A stretch of 27,657 bases of DNA. Origin: Pavlovales sp. CCMP2436 (Eukaryota > Haptophyta > Pavlovophyceae > Pavlovales). Location: positions 572,447-600,103 of the forward strand of contig MU631325.1 of the NCBI GenBank assembly GCA_026770615.1, read 5' to 3'. Positions 9,264-16,972 of this stretch are shown here, one piece after another. Within the stretch, counting starts at the first letter, position 1; each line of letters starts with the position of its first letter. Made by a program: the position numbers and the translations under genes. Below the pieces are notes generated by a model. It saw nothing but the letters and a program-made list of their open reading frames with translations. It was not told where the DNA came from and searched no databases.

Positions 9264-9330
9264 TACTTTTAATTCAGCTTAAAAATGATAAGTTGTAATT
9301 CATTAAGTAAATATTTAGTTTTGTGGAAAA

Positions 9331-9352
9331 GTAATCACCAACACGTGGTGAC
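9331..9352. promoter_or_regulatory. Palindrome 2, CACGTG-containing
   Basis: TCACCAACACGTGGTGA (9335-9351) repeats the arms of palindrome 1 with a shifted centre. It lies 75 bp from the stop codon of the HNH gene on the minus strand. Confidence 0.45.
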
Positions 9353-9426
9353 GTGTGCCACTCGTTATGCATGAGTGACATTCTAAGCTGCTGCACGTCA
9401 CATGGGTGTCACATATGATGGTGTAT

Positions 9427-9924
9427 TCAAGCTTCGGCGGCCTCATCCACGCCCTTGAGTTGTACAGGGCGGGCCCCTTGTGCACGCTCGGCGGCAAGCG
9501 AGTTGAACGCCTCGGCGCACTGCGTAAAGGTCGAGTGGCCGTTGCGCATCGAGTTGCCTACGAAGCGCACGACGAACGCCAGGTTGCCATCCACGTAGCC
9601 CGCGGATTGGTCTATACGCACTAGCGTCGGCAGCTGCTGCTCCGAGTCGATTGCCGGGTCGAATGCGTGCCCCATGATCGCGCACTTGGGGTTCGTCTTG
9701 TACAGCTCGATGAAGCGCTTCTTTGAGGGTATCTCGCCGTGCATGGAGGAGAGCCCCGCGTACGACTTGCACACGGGGCATTGGCGCACCTTGCCTCGAC
9801 CGTGCAGCTCGGGCAATCCACAATCGCGGCCTACCGCCCGCTTGATCTTCTAGTAGCAGGCCGCGCAGTACTTCTTCAGCATCACGCGCTCCGTCTCGCC
9901 GCCGCACTCGTGGCATGCAAGCAT
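9427..9924 (-). CDS. Zinc-ribbon HNH-type endonuclease, virus-like, one in-frame TAG
   Basis: Read from ATG 9922-9924 the frame has 166 codons and ends in TGA. The single interruption is a TAG at 9850-9852 (codon 25). The protein text on both sides of it belongs together: a zinc ribbon with C4-x2-C7 and C20-x2-C23 (MLACHECGG, KKYCAACY), then a further CPVC pair (QCPVCKSYAG). It continues with IPSKKRFIELYKTNPKCAIMG and LVRIDQSAGYVDGNLAFVV followed by GNSMRNGH, the DRIDxSxGYVxGN...V...N pattern of phage and virus HNH homing-type nucleases. The expected D of DRID is V here. If TAG really stops translation, an internal start at ATG 9814-9816 would keep the HNH part but lose the first ribbon. It is divergent from the primase-helicase gene, about 150 bp apart, consistent with one integrated viral element. 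Confidence 0.65.
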
Positions 9925-10004
9925 CTCTTTCTGGCAAGGGCCTCAGAAAAAAATGCGAGCGACAATCGTCCACCGGTGAGAGCCGCCATGCGCTCGCCAT
10001 GAGT

Positions 10005-10026
10005 TTTAAAAGCGGCGGCTTTTAAA
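10005..10026. promoter_or_regulatory. Palindrome in the divergent promoter region
   Basis: Perfect 9-bp arms TTTAAAAGC (10005-10013) and GCTTTTAAA (10018-10026) enclose a 4-bp loop. It lies between the divergent HNH (start 9924) and helicase (start 10074) genes, a natural place for a shared promoter or operator. Confidence 0.5.
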
Positions 10027-10073
10027 GCGGCCTTGAAAACTTTCTGAGCCAGTTTCAGGATAGGGAAAACCGA

Positions 10074-12532
10074 ATGCATTGCTCGCCCACTGAAAGCCTC
10101 ACTGAGGTCGTCCGCCTCGACCGCCTCGAGTACCTCGCCGCGCGCGAGGCAGGACGCGACTACACCTAGGACATCGAGCTCTGGCCATTGCACAACTACG
10201 CTCGCCTCGCGCTCGTGAGGGGCGAGCGCATCGGCACGCACGTGCAATACAACGTCAAGTACGCGCACGGCCGCAAGACACCTGGCTTTGGTTAGCTCTT
10301 CGGCGAGGGCGGATTGCAGGCGATCGACGGCGAGTTGAAGCGCTTCCTTCTCGAGGGCTCACCGGCTTATGATATCGACCAGGCCAACGCGATCCCGACG
10401 CTCGTGCTCCAGGACGCGCGCAAGTACGGCCACAAGCTGCAGCAATTGGACGAGTACTGCAAAAATTGCGAGGAATGGCTCGCCAAGATTGTGCGCGATG
10501 TCCCAGGCTGCACGCGCGATGCAGCTAAGGCACTAGTGCTGCGAGTGCTCTTCGGCGGCAGGATCGCAGGATGGAAGCTCGACCACGGGCTCGAGGTGTC
10601 CGAGGACAGCGAGGCGCACGAGTGTCTGACGATGCTCAGCTTAGAGATCAAGCGCTACGTCCGCTGGTGGAGCTCAAGCGAGCTCGCCACGGACGCTCAG
10701 GCTGCTGACAAATGCACGGACGCAGAGCTCATTATTGGCGACACGAACTCGCTGTTCCGCCGCTTCAGCATTACATACCAGCACAAGGAGACATGCGTGA
10801 CGCTCATCGTCAAGGGTACGCTCACCAAAAACGGCATGGCGACGCGCGTCCTCTGCCACGACGGCCTCATCGCTGATGGAGGCTTAGACCACTCGGGCAG
10901 GCCGATCGACCGGGACATCGGCGAAGTGCACACTCTTCTGCGCATCTGCGAGCAGGCCGTCAAGGACCAGACGGGCTACTCTGTGCAGCTCGAGCTCAAG
11001 CCACTGACGCCAAAGTTTGGTGGCTCGTTCGAGGCGTATGTCGACAACAAGTGGCCTGCTGGTGAGCTGCTAGATGCACCTGAGTACGACAAGAAGCTCG
11101 GCCAGGTCCAGGACCGCGAATTTGCCGAGCACTTGATCGCAGCCAAGCACGGCCAGCTCTTCAAGCAGCGCAAGGATAACGACCACTACAGTTTCTGGTC
11201 GTACAACGGCAGCTGCTGGGTCGAGGGGTGGTCGCCTATTGGTGGCTGGTGCACAAAGCTCTTCGACGGCTGCCCATACGGAGCGAGTGCAGCTGGCATT
11301 AAGCGCATCCGAGACTACATGACGTTGGCATGCCCAGAACTGGCCAAGGACCCGATTTTCAACCAGGTGCCCAACGGGGAGATCCCATGTGCTGGCGGCA
11401 TTTACTACAACGCGGCGGAGCGCAAGACTCGACCGATCCCGCTCGAACATTACGTGACCAAACTCTGGGATCTGCCGCCGCCGACAGCCGAGGCTGCAAA
11501 TCCAGAGGCACTCGACTGGGTATTGGCCAAGCTGCACGAGATCGTGCCAGATGCTGCCCTGTACGACTCAGTGTTCCCTAGGCTCTGCTACAATCTGCTG
11601 ACTGTCGGAAATCCTCATAAGGAGATCAACTTCTTCATAGGGGAGGGCGACAATAGGAAGACAACACTTATGAAAGTCCTGAAGGTGGCGGCGCCGCCTG
11701 GCTAGGTGCAGTCGACGCGCTCGGACAACTTCACGGGGCGCGCGCGTGGCAACAAGCAGACAGACTGGCTCGTGAAGCTGGAGGGCGCGAGGCTCGTATA
11801 CACCGAGCCGAGGAGCCCGCACGAGGCGAGGCCGGCTCGCTCAATGCCGAATGGCTCAAGGAGCTGCGAGGCGATTCGGATGTTTCTTGCCGCAAGATGT
11901 ACGGTGGCGAGCGAGAGATGCGCGTCTGCTTCACGCTCTACTTCATGGCGAACCACTTGCCTCAGATCGCGCACGCAGACGAGGCGCTCAAGAAGTCATT
12001 CGTCATCTGCGACCTGCCAGGCAAGTTTGTCGATGACCCTGCCGCTTACAAGATCGCAAAGCCGTTCACGCCGTGGCTGCAGTACATCAAGCCAGTCGAC
12101 CGCGAGCTCAAGAACACGTTCGCGCTGCCTCGGATGCGGCTGGCGCTGATGCATATCGTGTGCTAGCAGTATGCCGCCTCCATACAAGGCGGCACTGTCT
12201 TCAAGGCAGTGCCTGACGAGTTTGAAAAGTGGAAGGACGAGATCCAGCTCGAGAAGGACACGATCGGTGCTGCGTTCTACTCCGCGTTCACTGCAGCAAC
12301 CAGCAGGCAGGAAGTGGATACCATTCAGCCCATCGCAGCTAGGCAGATCCTCACTGCTGTCAGGTTTGCTGACCATGAGCTCAAGATCACAGACCAAGTC
12401 CTGGGCGCATGGATGAAGCGTGCGTTCATAGACACTCAGCACAAGTATGTCCAGAAGAAGAGGACAAAGAGCAGCATGGTCTGGACTGGCCTAGTACCTG
12501 TCCAGACCACTGTTAATGCATGGGGTCAATGA
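10074..12532 (+). pseudogene. Virus-type primase / SF3 (D5-like) helicase, interrupted by four TAG codons and one frameshift
   Basis: From ATG 10074 the protein text runs through TAG at 10167-10169, 10293-10295 and 11703-11705 in one frame. It shifts frame near 11820, passes TAG at 12164-12166 and ends at TGA 12530-12532. The N-terminal part contains LQAIDGELKRFLLEG and AYDIDQANAIPTLVLQD, a block typical of viral primase/replication proteins. The middle has RVLCHDGLIADGG. The C-terminal SF3 helicase has a Walker A-like IGEGDNRKTTLMKVLK, a Walker B-like RLVYTEP, then LNAEWLKELRGDSDV and motif C FTLYFMANHLPQI. In Walker A, Arg replaces the usual Gly before Lys. The total length, about 820 codons, fits D5-like proteins of large DNA viruses, polinton-like viruses and virophages. 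It is best read as an endogenous viral replication gene, degenerate unless TAG is decoded. Confidence 0.8.
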
Positions 12533-12611
12533 TGGCGGTCACTCGATCGTTTTGTGTGGTCGTGCAAGCTGTAGTGATCATGTGCATTACATGGTACAGA
12601 GATGCCGTCAT

Positions 12612-12670
12612 CAGAGCCCAAGCAGTCTACATCTAGCCTACACCAAATGTGCAGTATGCGTCTCCGCGCC
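12612..12670 (-). repeat. Dispersed repeat D2, inverted copy
   Basis: The reverse complement (AGACGCATACTGCACATTTG, then TGTAGGCTAGATGTAGA) matches the tandem copies at 25052-25170. The copy ends where MITE copy 2 begins, as if the MITE had inserted into it. Confidence 0.75.
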
Positions 12671-12780
12671 GGCTCTTAGAAAGCCCCGCAGGGCCCCCGG
12701 GGGCCCCGCCGGAGGCGCCTATGTGACTAACATATAACTAACTTGTCACATAGCCCGGGGCCCCACGGGGCCCCACGGAT
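12670..12780 (-). mobile_element. MITE copy 2, truncated at the assembly gap
   Basis: From CGGCTCTTAGAAA at 12670 the sequence equals the reverse complement of the 4899-5051 element with no difference seen, up to CACGGAT at 12780. There the N run begins. The remaining about 42 bp and the second terminal repeat are not in the assembly. Confidence 0.88.
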
Positions 12781-12790
12781 NNNNNNNNNN
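12781..12790. other. Assembly gap (10 N)
   Basis: A run of ten N lies between two strongly hairpin-forming elements, which may explain the gap. Its real length is unknown. Confidence 0.99.
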
Positions 12791-12905
12791 GTAGAGGTGT
12801 AGAGGGTGTAGACCATTTTGGCAAAGCTCTCCGGGCAAGAACGAAGGAGGGTCTCATTTTTCTCATTTACTTTCTTAAAAAGGTCTACACCCTCTACACC
12901 TCTAC
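12791..12905. mobile_element. Hairpin element D with perfect 24-bp inverted ends
   Basis: The first 24 bases (12791-12814, starting GTAGAGGTGTAGAGGG) are the exact reverse complement of 12882-12905. The loop contains GCAAAGCTCTCCGGGCAA. The same loop plus one arm recurs inverted at about 25185-25245. It is small, non-coding and repetitive, so MITE-like or SINE-like. Its left end abuts the gap and may be incomplete. Confidence 0.65.
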
Positions 12906-13162
12906 ACCACACATACTGACGGGATAGAGACGCATACTGATCAAATGATGTAGACTAGACTCGTGCCGTCTACACCAGTCTACACCAGGGCCTCAGCAGC
13001 AGCTCCTATCTCCCGGTTACTCCCGGTAACACCCAGCTCAAAAACCAAGTCACGCACGCATAGCGTATATTTTCTCACTGTGGGCGCAAGCCTGCAGTGT
13101 GCCAGAAAGCCTCTTTTGCCCATTTTGTACGTATGAAGGCGCGCGCGGTCCCTCGGCCCCCT
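12906..13162. other. Gene-free repeat flank
   Basis: It contains another AGACGCATACTG-like piece (about 12930) and a short GTCTACACCA duplication (about 12969-12990). No gene was recognised. Confidence 0.4.
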
Positions 13163-13341
13163 CCACGCTCCTCCGAGGCCCTCCCCACTTCTGCCCCCGA
13201 AACCGCCCCAAACCAGGACAATTTCCCGCCAAAACATCCCCTCCGCCCCTTTTCAAAATTCCCAAATTTCAAAATTTCAAAAGCGGTCGTCACACCTTCT
13301 CCGACACCCAGTCCTGAACCTATTTCCAGTGTGAAGTTCGA
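13163..13341 (+). repeat. Dispersed repeat family A, copy 2
   Basis: Inverted relative to copy 1 at 4541-4740, with shared blocks listed there. It is pyrimidine-rich and non-coding. Confidence 0.7.
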
Positions 13342-13447
13342 CATTTTTTTTGTCTGAGTAGATCTACTGGCCGTCGCGCTGCTGCTCGCACGGGTGAGCG
13401 AGGAGCTCGAGGCCTGTCGGCTGCATGTTCTCCTTATCGCCGTGAAT

Positions 13448-13545
13448 GAGCTCAGCAGATCGACGCTCAGACGCTGACACCCGGGGCCTCCTGGACGCAG
13501 AGACTGCGCCCCAGGCGGTAGAAGGGGCATCATAACATAACATAA
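13448..13545 (-). repeat. Dispersed repeat family B, copy 1
   Basis: The reverse complement contains CTACCGCCTGGGGCGCAGTC, GTCCAGGAGGCCCCGGGTGT and CAGCGTCTGAGCGTCGATCT. These recur nearly exactly at 18508-18628 and, more diverged, at 20033-20147. Each copy begins with a TTATG/TGTTAT-type simple repeat. It is a short interspersed element by appearance. Confidence 0.8.
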
Positions 13546-13814
13546 GATGAGGTCGTTGCCGCACGAGAGGTCCATGGCCGCGGAGGGGAAAGTGTATCGA
13601 GATTGCGGGAGCGCGAGGAGGGCGGGAAAACCGTGCTAATCGACGGGCTCAGGTCTTCCACAGTCTTCCTGGCGCGCGAGTCCATGCAGGCTTTTGTGAC
13701 GACGCGCGCCCACCTCTGTGACGACGCGCGTCCACTGGAGTAAGGCGCAATGATGATGATGAATTTTAAAAAATGAGTGTAGTTTTATTATTGCACGAGG
13801 GTTGTCACGGGTTC
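13546..13814. other. Intergenic stretch
   Basis: It contains a duplicated TGTGACGACGCGCG block (about 13696 and 13720). No gene was recognised. Confidence 0.35.
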
Positions 13815-13990
13815 TCACGCCGCGTTCTGCAGTGCAGTGCAGCGCAAACATCGCGTTCTGCAGTGCAGCGAGATTACAAACAACGCGTTCTTCAGTGAGA
13901 TTGCAAACATCGCGTTCTGCATGCAGTGAGATTGCAAACTTCAAGTTCTGTAGTGCACTGTCACGCAACATCGCGTTCTGCAGTGCAGTT
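13815..13990 (+). repeat. Minisatellite of about 30-35 bp units upstream of the TIR-like gene
   Basis: About five to six imperfect units share CATCGCGTTCTGCAGTGCAG and GTGAGATTGCAAAC. It ends about 125 bp before the start of the TIR-like/LRR gene, so it lies in the probable promoter region. Confidence 0.8.
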
Positions 13991-14116
13991 TTAAAAGGAG
14001 GTGGGCGATTGTCCCGGACTCCTCCGTCGGCGAGACTTCAGAATTTCATCTTTTAAGCACAATCTCCGGAAAGTCACCTTGACTTTCGCCACTTTTCGCT
14101 CGCATGCCGCTTGGTC

Positions 14117-15578
14117 ATGGGGGCCTGTCAGAGTGCTCCGGCGGTGTTGACGGGCGGCTTAGCGCTGCCCCACGACGACGACGTCGCGGCGAGGGCGGCG
14201 GCCCCGGCGTTTGCCGCCGACGTGGCGCGAGAGCACGGGCAGCCGGTGCGCGTCGAGGGTGCCGAGTACCGCGCGACCAACCTGCGCGAGCTCGGCCTGC
14301 TCGTCGAGCACGTCAAGCGGCACTCGCGGTCGTGGGTCGGGCGGCGCTGGTCGGCCGGCGCATGGCTCGAGGTGCGAGGCCTCGAGCCCGAGGAGGTCAC
14401 TCTGTACGACGTGAATCTCAACCTACTCGCGCGGCTCGGCGCCGAGCTCGGCATCTCGTTCTTGGAGCTCTTCGCGCGTGGGCAGCAGCGCAAGCCCAAG
14501 GTGTTCGTTCCTCTCGCACGCGTGGTCGCACTCGCTGCTGCAGACGTACGAGGCGCTCGTGCAGCACGCCAAGGACCGCGGCTACGGCAATGACGACCCG
14601 ATCTGGATCTGCGCCTTCGCGATCCGGCAGCACGCCGTCGAGCTCGGTGCGATCGAGGACTCACCCTTCTTCAAGGCGCTCAAGGACTCGGCCATGACGC
14701 TCATCATCGTCGCGGCGGAGGGCGAGGGCGTGCTCGACCGGTCGTGGTGCGCGCTCGAGATGAACCTGGCGATGGTCGAGGGCGGGGCGGTTTACCTGAC
14801 CGACATCTACACGCACTACAAGGGCCAGGTGCAGCGGCTCACCGACGGGCTCATCGCGGCTGACGAAAGCGCATTTCAGAAGATGGGCCGCGACGGGGAA
14901 TTCCCGTTCGCCATCATCGAGCGCGCCCTCGACTTTGCGCTCGCGGACATCAAGGCGGCCGTGCAGCTCGACCACGACAACATCTTGCAGTACGTGAAGC
15001 GGCAGGACGTGCAGCGGCAGGCAGCCGGTGCCGAGCTGCTCGGTGCCGAGCTGCTCGACGCGACGGTGCGCGCTTGCTACTTTATGGCCGCGCTCAAAGC
15101 AGCCGTCGAGGTGGAAAACGGTGCGGCGTTGATGGCCGCGGGCTTCGAGGCGCTCGGACGCTCTGCGCTTTCGCGGCTGTCGCTGACGAGCGCGATCGGG
15201 GAGGTCCATGCGCACACGCTCGTGCGCTCGCTGCCGAGCTCGGTCGTGGAGGTGCTGCTGTCACACGTGCAGATCGGCGACAAGGGTGCCAGGCTCGTGG
15301 GCACCTTCCTCTCGTCGAGCAAGGCGCTGACCACGCTCGACCTCAACGGCAACAAGATTGGCGACTCGGGCGCGCTCGGCCTCGCCAAGGCGCTCGAGGT
15401 CAACGCGTCAGCTCAACCTCTACTACAACCAGATCGGCGACGCAGGCGCGGTCGGCCTCGCCAAGGCGCTGACCTGGCTCAATCTCAGCAATATCCGGAT
15501 CGGCGAACGTCCAGGTTAGCCATCCGGACTGCCTGGCTTTCGAAGACTGGTCGCAAGAAGTCCGACCTGAAAGCATAA
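14117..15578 (+). pseudogene. TIR-like / LRR protein with N-myristoylation signal; frameshifted
   Basis: ATG 14117 gives MGACQSAP, a textbook MGxCxS signal for myristoylation and palmitoylation, so the product would sit on membranes. The first frame (to about 14505) has GLEPEEVTLYDVNLNLLARL and FLELFARGQQRKPKVF. A one-base shift near 14505 leads into a TIR-like domain with CSFLSHAWSHSLLQTYEAL, PIWICAFAIRQH, SPFFKALKDSAMTLIIV and LDRSWCALEMNLAM. The WCxxE glutamate is the position used by NAD-cleaving TIR domains. LRRs begin near 15240 (LLSHVQIGDKGARLV, LDLNGNKIGDSGALGLAKAL). Between about 15408 and 15505 the LRR text is in another frame (LNLYYNQIGDAGAVGLAKAL). The main frame then resumes with the family tail AIRTAWLSKTGR and ends in TAA. 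Frameshifts may be real or assembly errors. TIR assignment is by pattern only. Confidence 0.72.
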
Positions 15579-16283
15579 ATGTCGCGTGTATCTCGCAGCA
15601 ATCTCCGCGTTAATCTTACGCATTTTCCGTATGTAACTAATGTTGAACTTTAATTTTCAACGACGCCGCTGACCACGCTCTGGCAATGGGGCAACAAGTT
15701 AAGCAAGGAGTCTGAGTCGGCCATCCGGACTGCCTGGCTCTCCAAGCCTGGTCGCCAGTCCGGCCTGCTTCTATAAATTTGGGCGAAAATGGTCAGCACG
15801 CGTTGACCGTGAGTCCCTCGCCGAGCCCGATCGCGCCCGCATCGCCGATCTTGTTGCGGTTGAGGTAGAGCGTGGTCAGCGCCGTCGATGACCACGCTTT
15901 ACTTATGGGGCAACAAGTTTGACAAGGAGTTTGAGTCGGCCATCCAGACTGCCTGGCTCTCCAAGCCTAGTCGCCAGTCCGGCCTGCTTTTTTCAATTTG
16001 GGCGACCTTGCTCACCATCGGACCAGTCCATTCCAGCCATTTTTTGCCGTTTTTAGCCCACAGAAGACTTGTCGCCGCTGACGTAACGTGAATGAGTCAG
16101 ACTGGGACAAGTCTTCTGTCCCAATACCACATATCCAATGGCGGCGGCGCGCTCTGGTGCCGATTGGGAGCGTTTGCTCGGTGCGCGCGATGAAGACGAG
16201 CGCACGCCCGCGCCACGCACGCGCTACGTTCCCGGGTGGCGGCGGCGAGGCGATTGTCTGACACCAGCGAGCGCGCCCCCACC
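15517..16283 (+). repeat. LRR-tail/spacer/5'-gene duplication, copy 2
   Basis: This is the counterpart of 6438-6960 in inverted orientation. It contains an additional tandem LRR-tail unit (about 15780-15990). It ends inside the sequence that, in copy 1, encodes the N-terminus of the 439-residue protein; here it precedes an HNH-like remnant instead. Confidence 0.88.
15655..16091 (+). pseudogene. Orphan LRR tails, two tandem fragments plus an inverted fragment
   Basis: At about 15660-15776 the plus strand reads PLTTLWQWGNKLSKESESAI then RTAWLSKPGRQSGLLL and stops. At 15888-16091 a second unit reads TLYLWGNKFDKEFESAIQTA then WLSKPSRQSGLL. Between them (about 15790-15885) an LRR lies on the minus strand (LNRNKIGDAGAIGLGEGLTV). 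These are loose C-terminal caps of the LRR family without N-terminal domains, evidence of repeated local rearrangement. Confidence 0.7.
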
Positions 16284-16383
16284 TCCACTCACGCCTCAGG
16301 CGGCTCGCGTAATGTTCCGCAAGCGCGGTCAGTAACGGTGGAGCGCGCTCGTGTCTGCGAGCACGTCCCGCATCGCGCGCTCG

Positions 16384-16834
16384 ATGCGAGCACATCTGGG
16401 CGAGGTGCGCTGGCGGGCGTTCGTTGCGCACGTGAATAAGCACTACAAGGAGCAGTTCGTGCGCGCGTTCGAGCCAACGAGCGGTGTGATCGCGTGCGCG
16501 GGCCCGATCGAAGGCGGCCCATGCCCTCGAGCGTGACCCGAGAGCACGCGAGCTGCTGCAGTCGATGCACCTCGACCACACGCATGACATCGACAACGTG
16601 TGGTCGGTCTGGCGAGCCTCGAGCCCACGCGCAGGTGGCGTGCGCGAATGGAGCGTCGGCGTCGAACCCGAGCGCCTCTGCCGATTGCTCTTCGGCGTCA
16701 CTGCGTCGTCGAGCGGCCTCGAGCCGTGCCTACACTTCAGGTGCGGCTCGAGCAGGGCAGGCCGCGGCGTCGTCGAGCGCTCCTGCCACTCGCCACGAGC
16801 TCACTACGCGCAGGCCATCTCGGATCTCTTCTGA
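16384..16834 (+). pseudogene. HNH-nuclease-like remnant, one frameshift
   Basis: ATG 16384 opens with MRAHLGEVRWRAFVAHVNKH and GVIACAGPIEGGPC. A one-base shift near 16520-16530 leads to LERDPRARELLQSMHLDHTH, then VGVEPERLCRLLFGVTAS and GLEPCLHFRC, ending in TGA. The C...C, HLDHTH, LCRLLFGV and HFRC spacing is like a Zn-containing HNH endonuclease seen in algal multicopy families. This is recollection of a pattern, not a search result. The gene directly follows the duplicated LRR-tail segment. Whether it is functional depends on the frameshift being real. Confidence 0.45.
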
Positions 16835-16972
16835 GCGCTACTGGCCACATCTTGCTAGCTCTGATTGATTGCCTCTTGAGAATCGAGATTGTCTCCGCGT
16901 TCTCCGCGCGATCCAGATACGCACGCGTCGAGTTGAGTTGGCCAAGTGGTGCGCATGTGCCACCCACCGCCA

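Larger units (their letters stand above)
8976..9426. other. Intergenic region between kinase copy A and the virus-like island
   Basis: It starts GC-rich and becomes AT-rich after about 9170. The only structured elements seen are two related CACGTG-centred palindromes (9242-9263 and 9331-9352). No gene was recognised. Confidence 0.5.

Noticed and set aside
4541..13345. One large inverted duplication of 4.5-5.1 kb and 12.7-13.3 kb
   Set aside because: The MITE and family A occur in mirrored order, but the sequences between them do not match (about 160 bp on one side, about 380 bp with other repeats on the other). Separate insertions are the simpler view.
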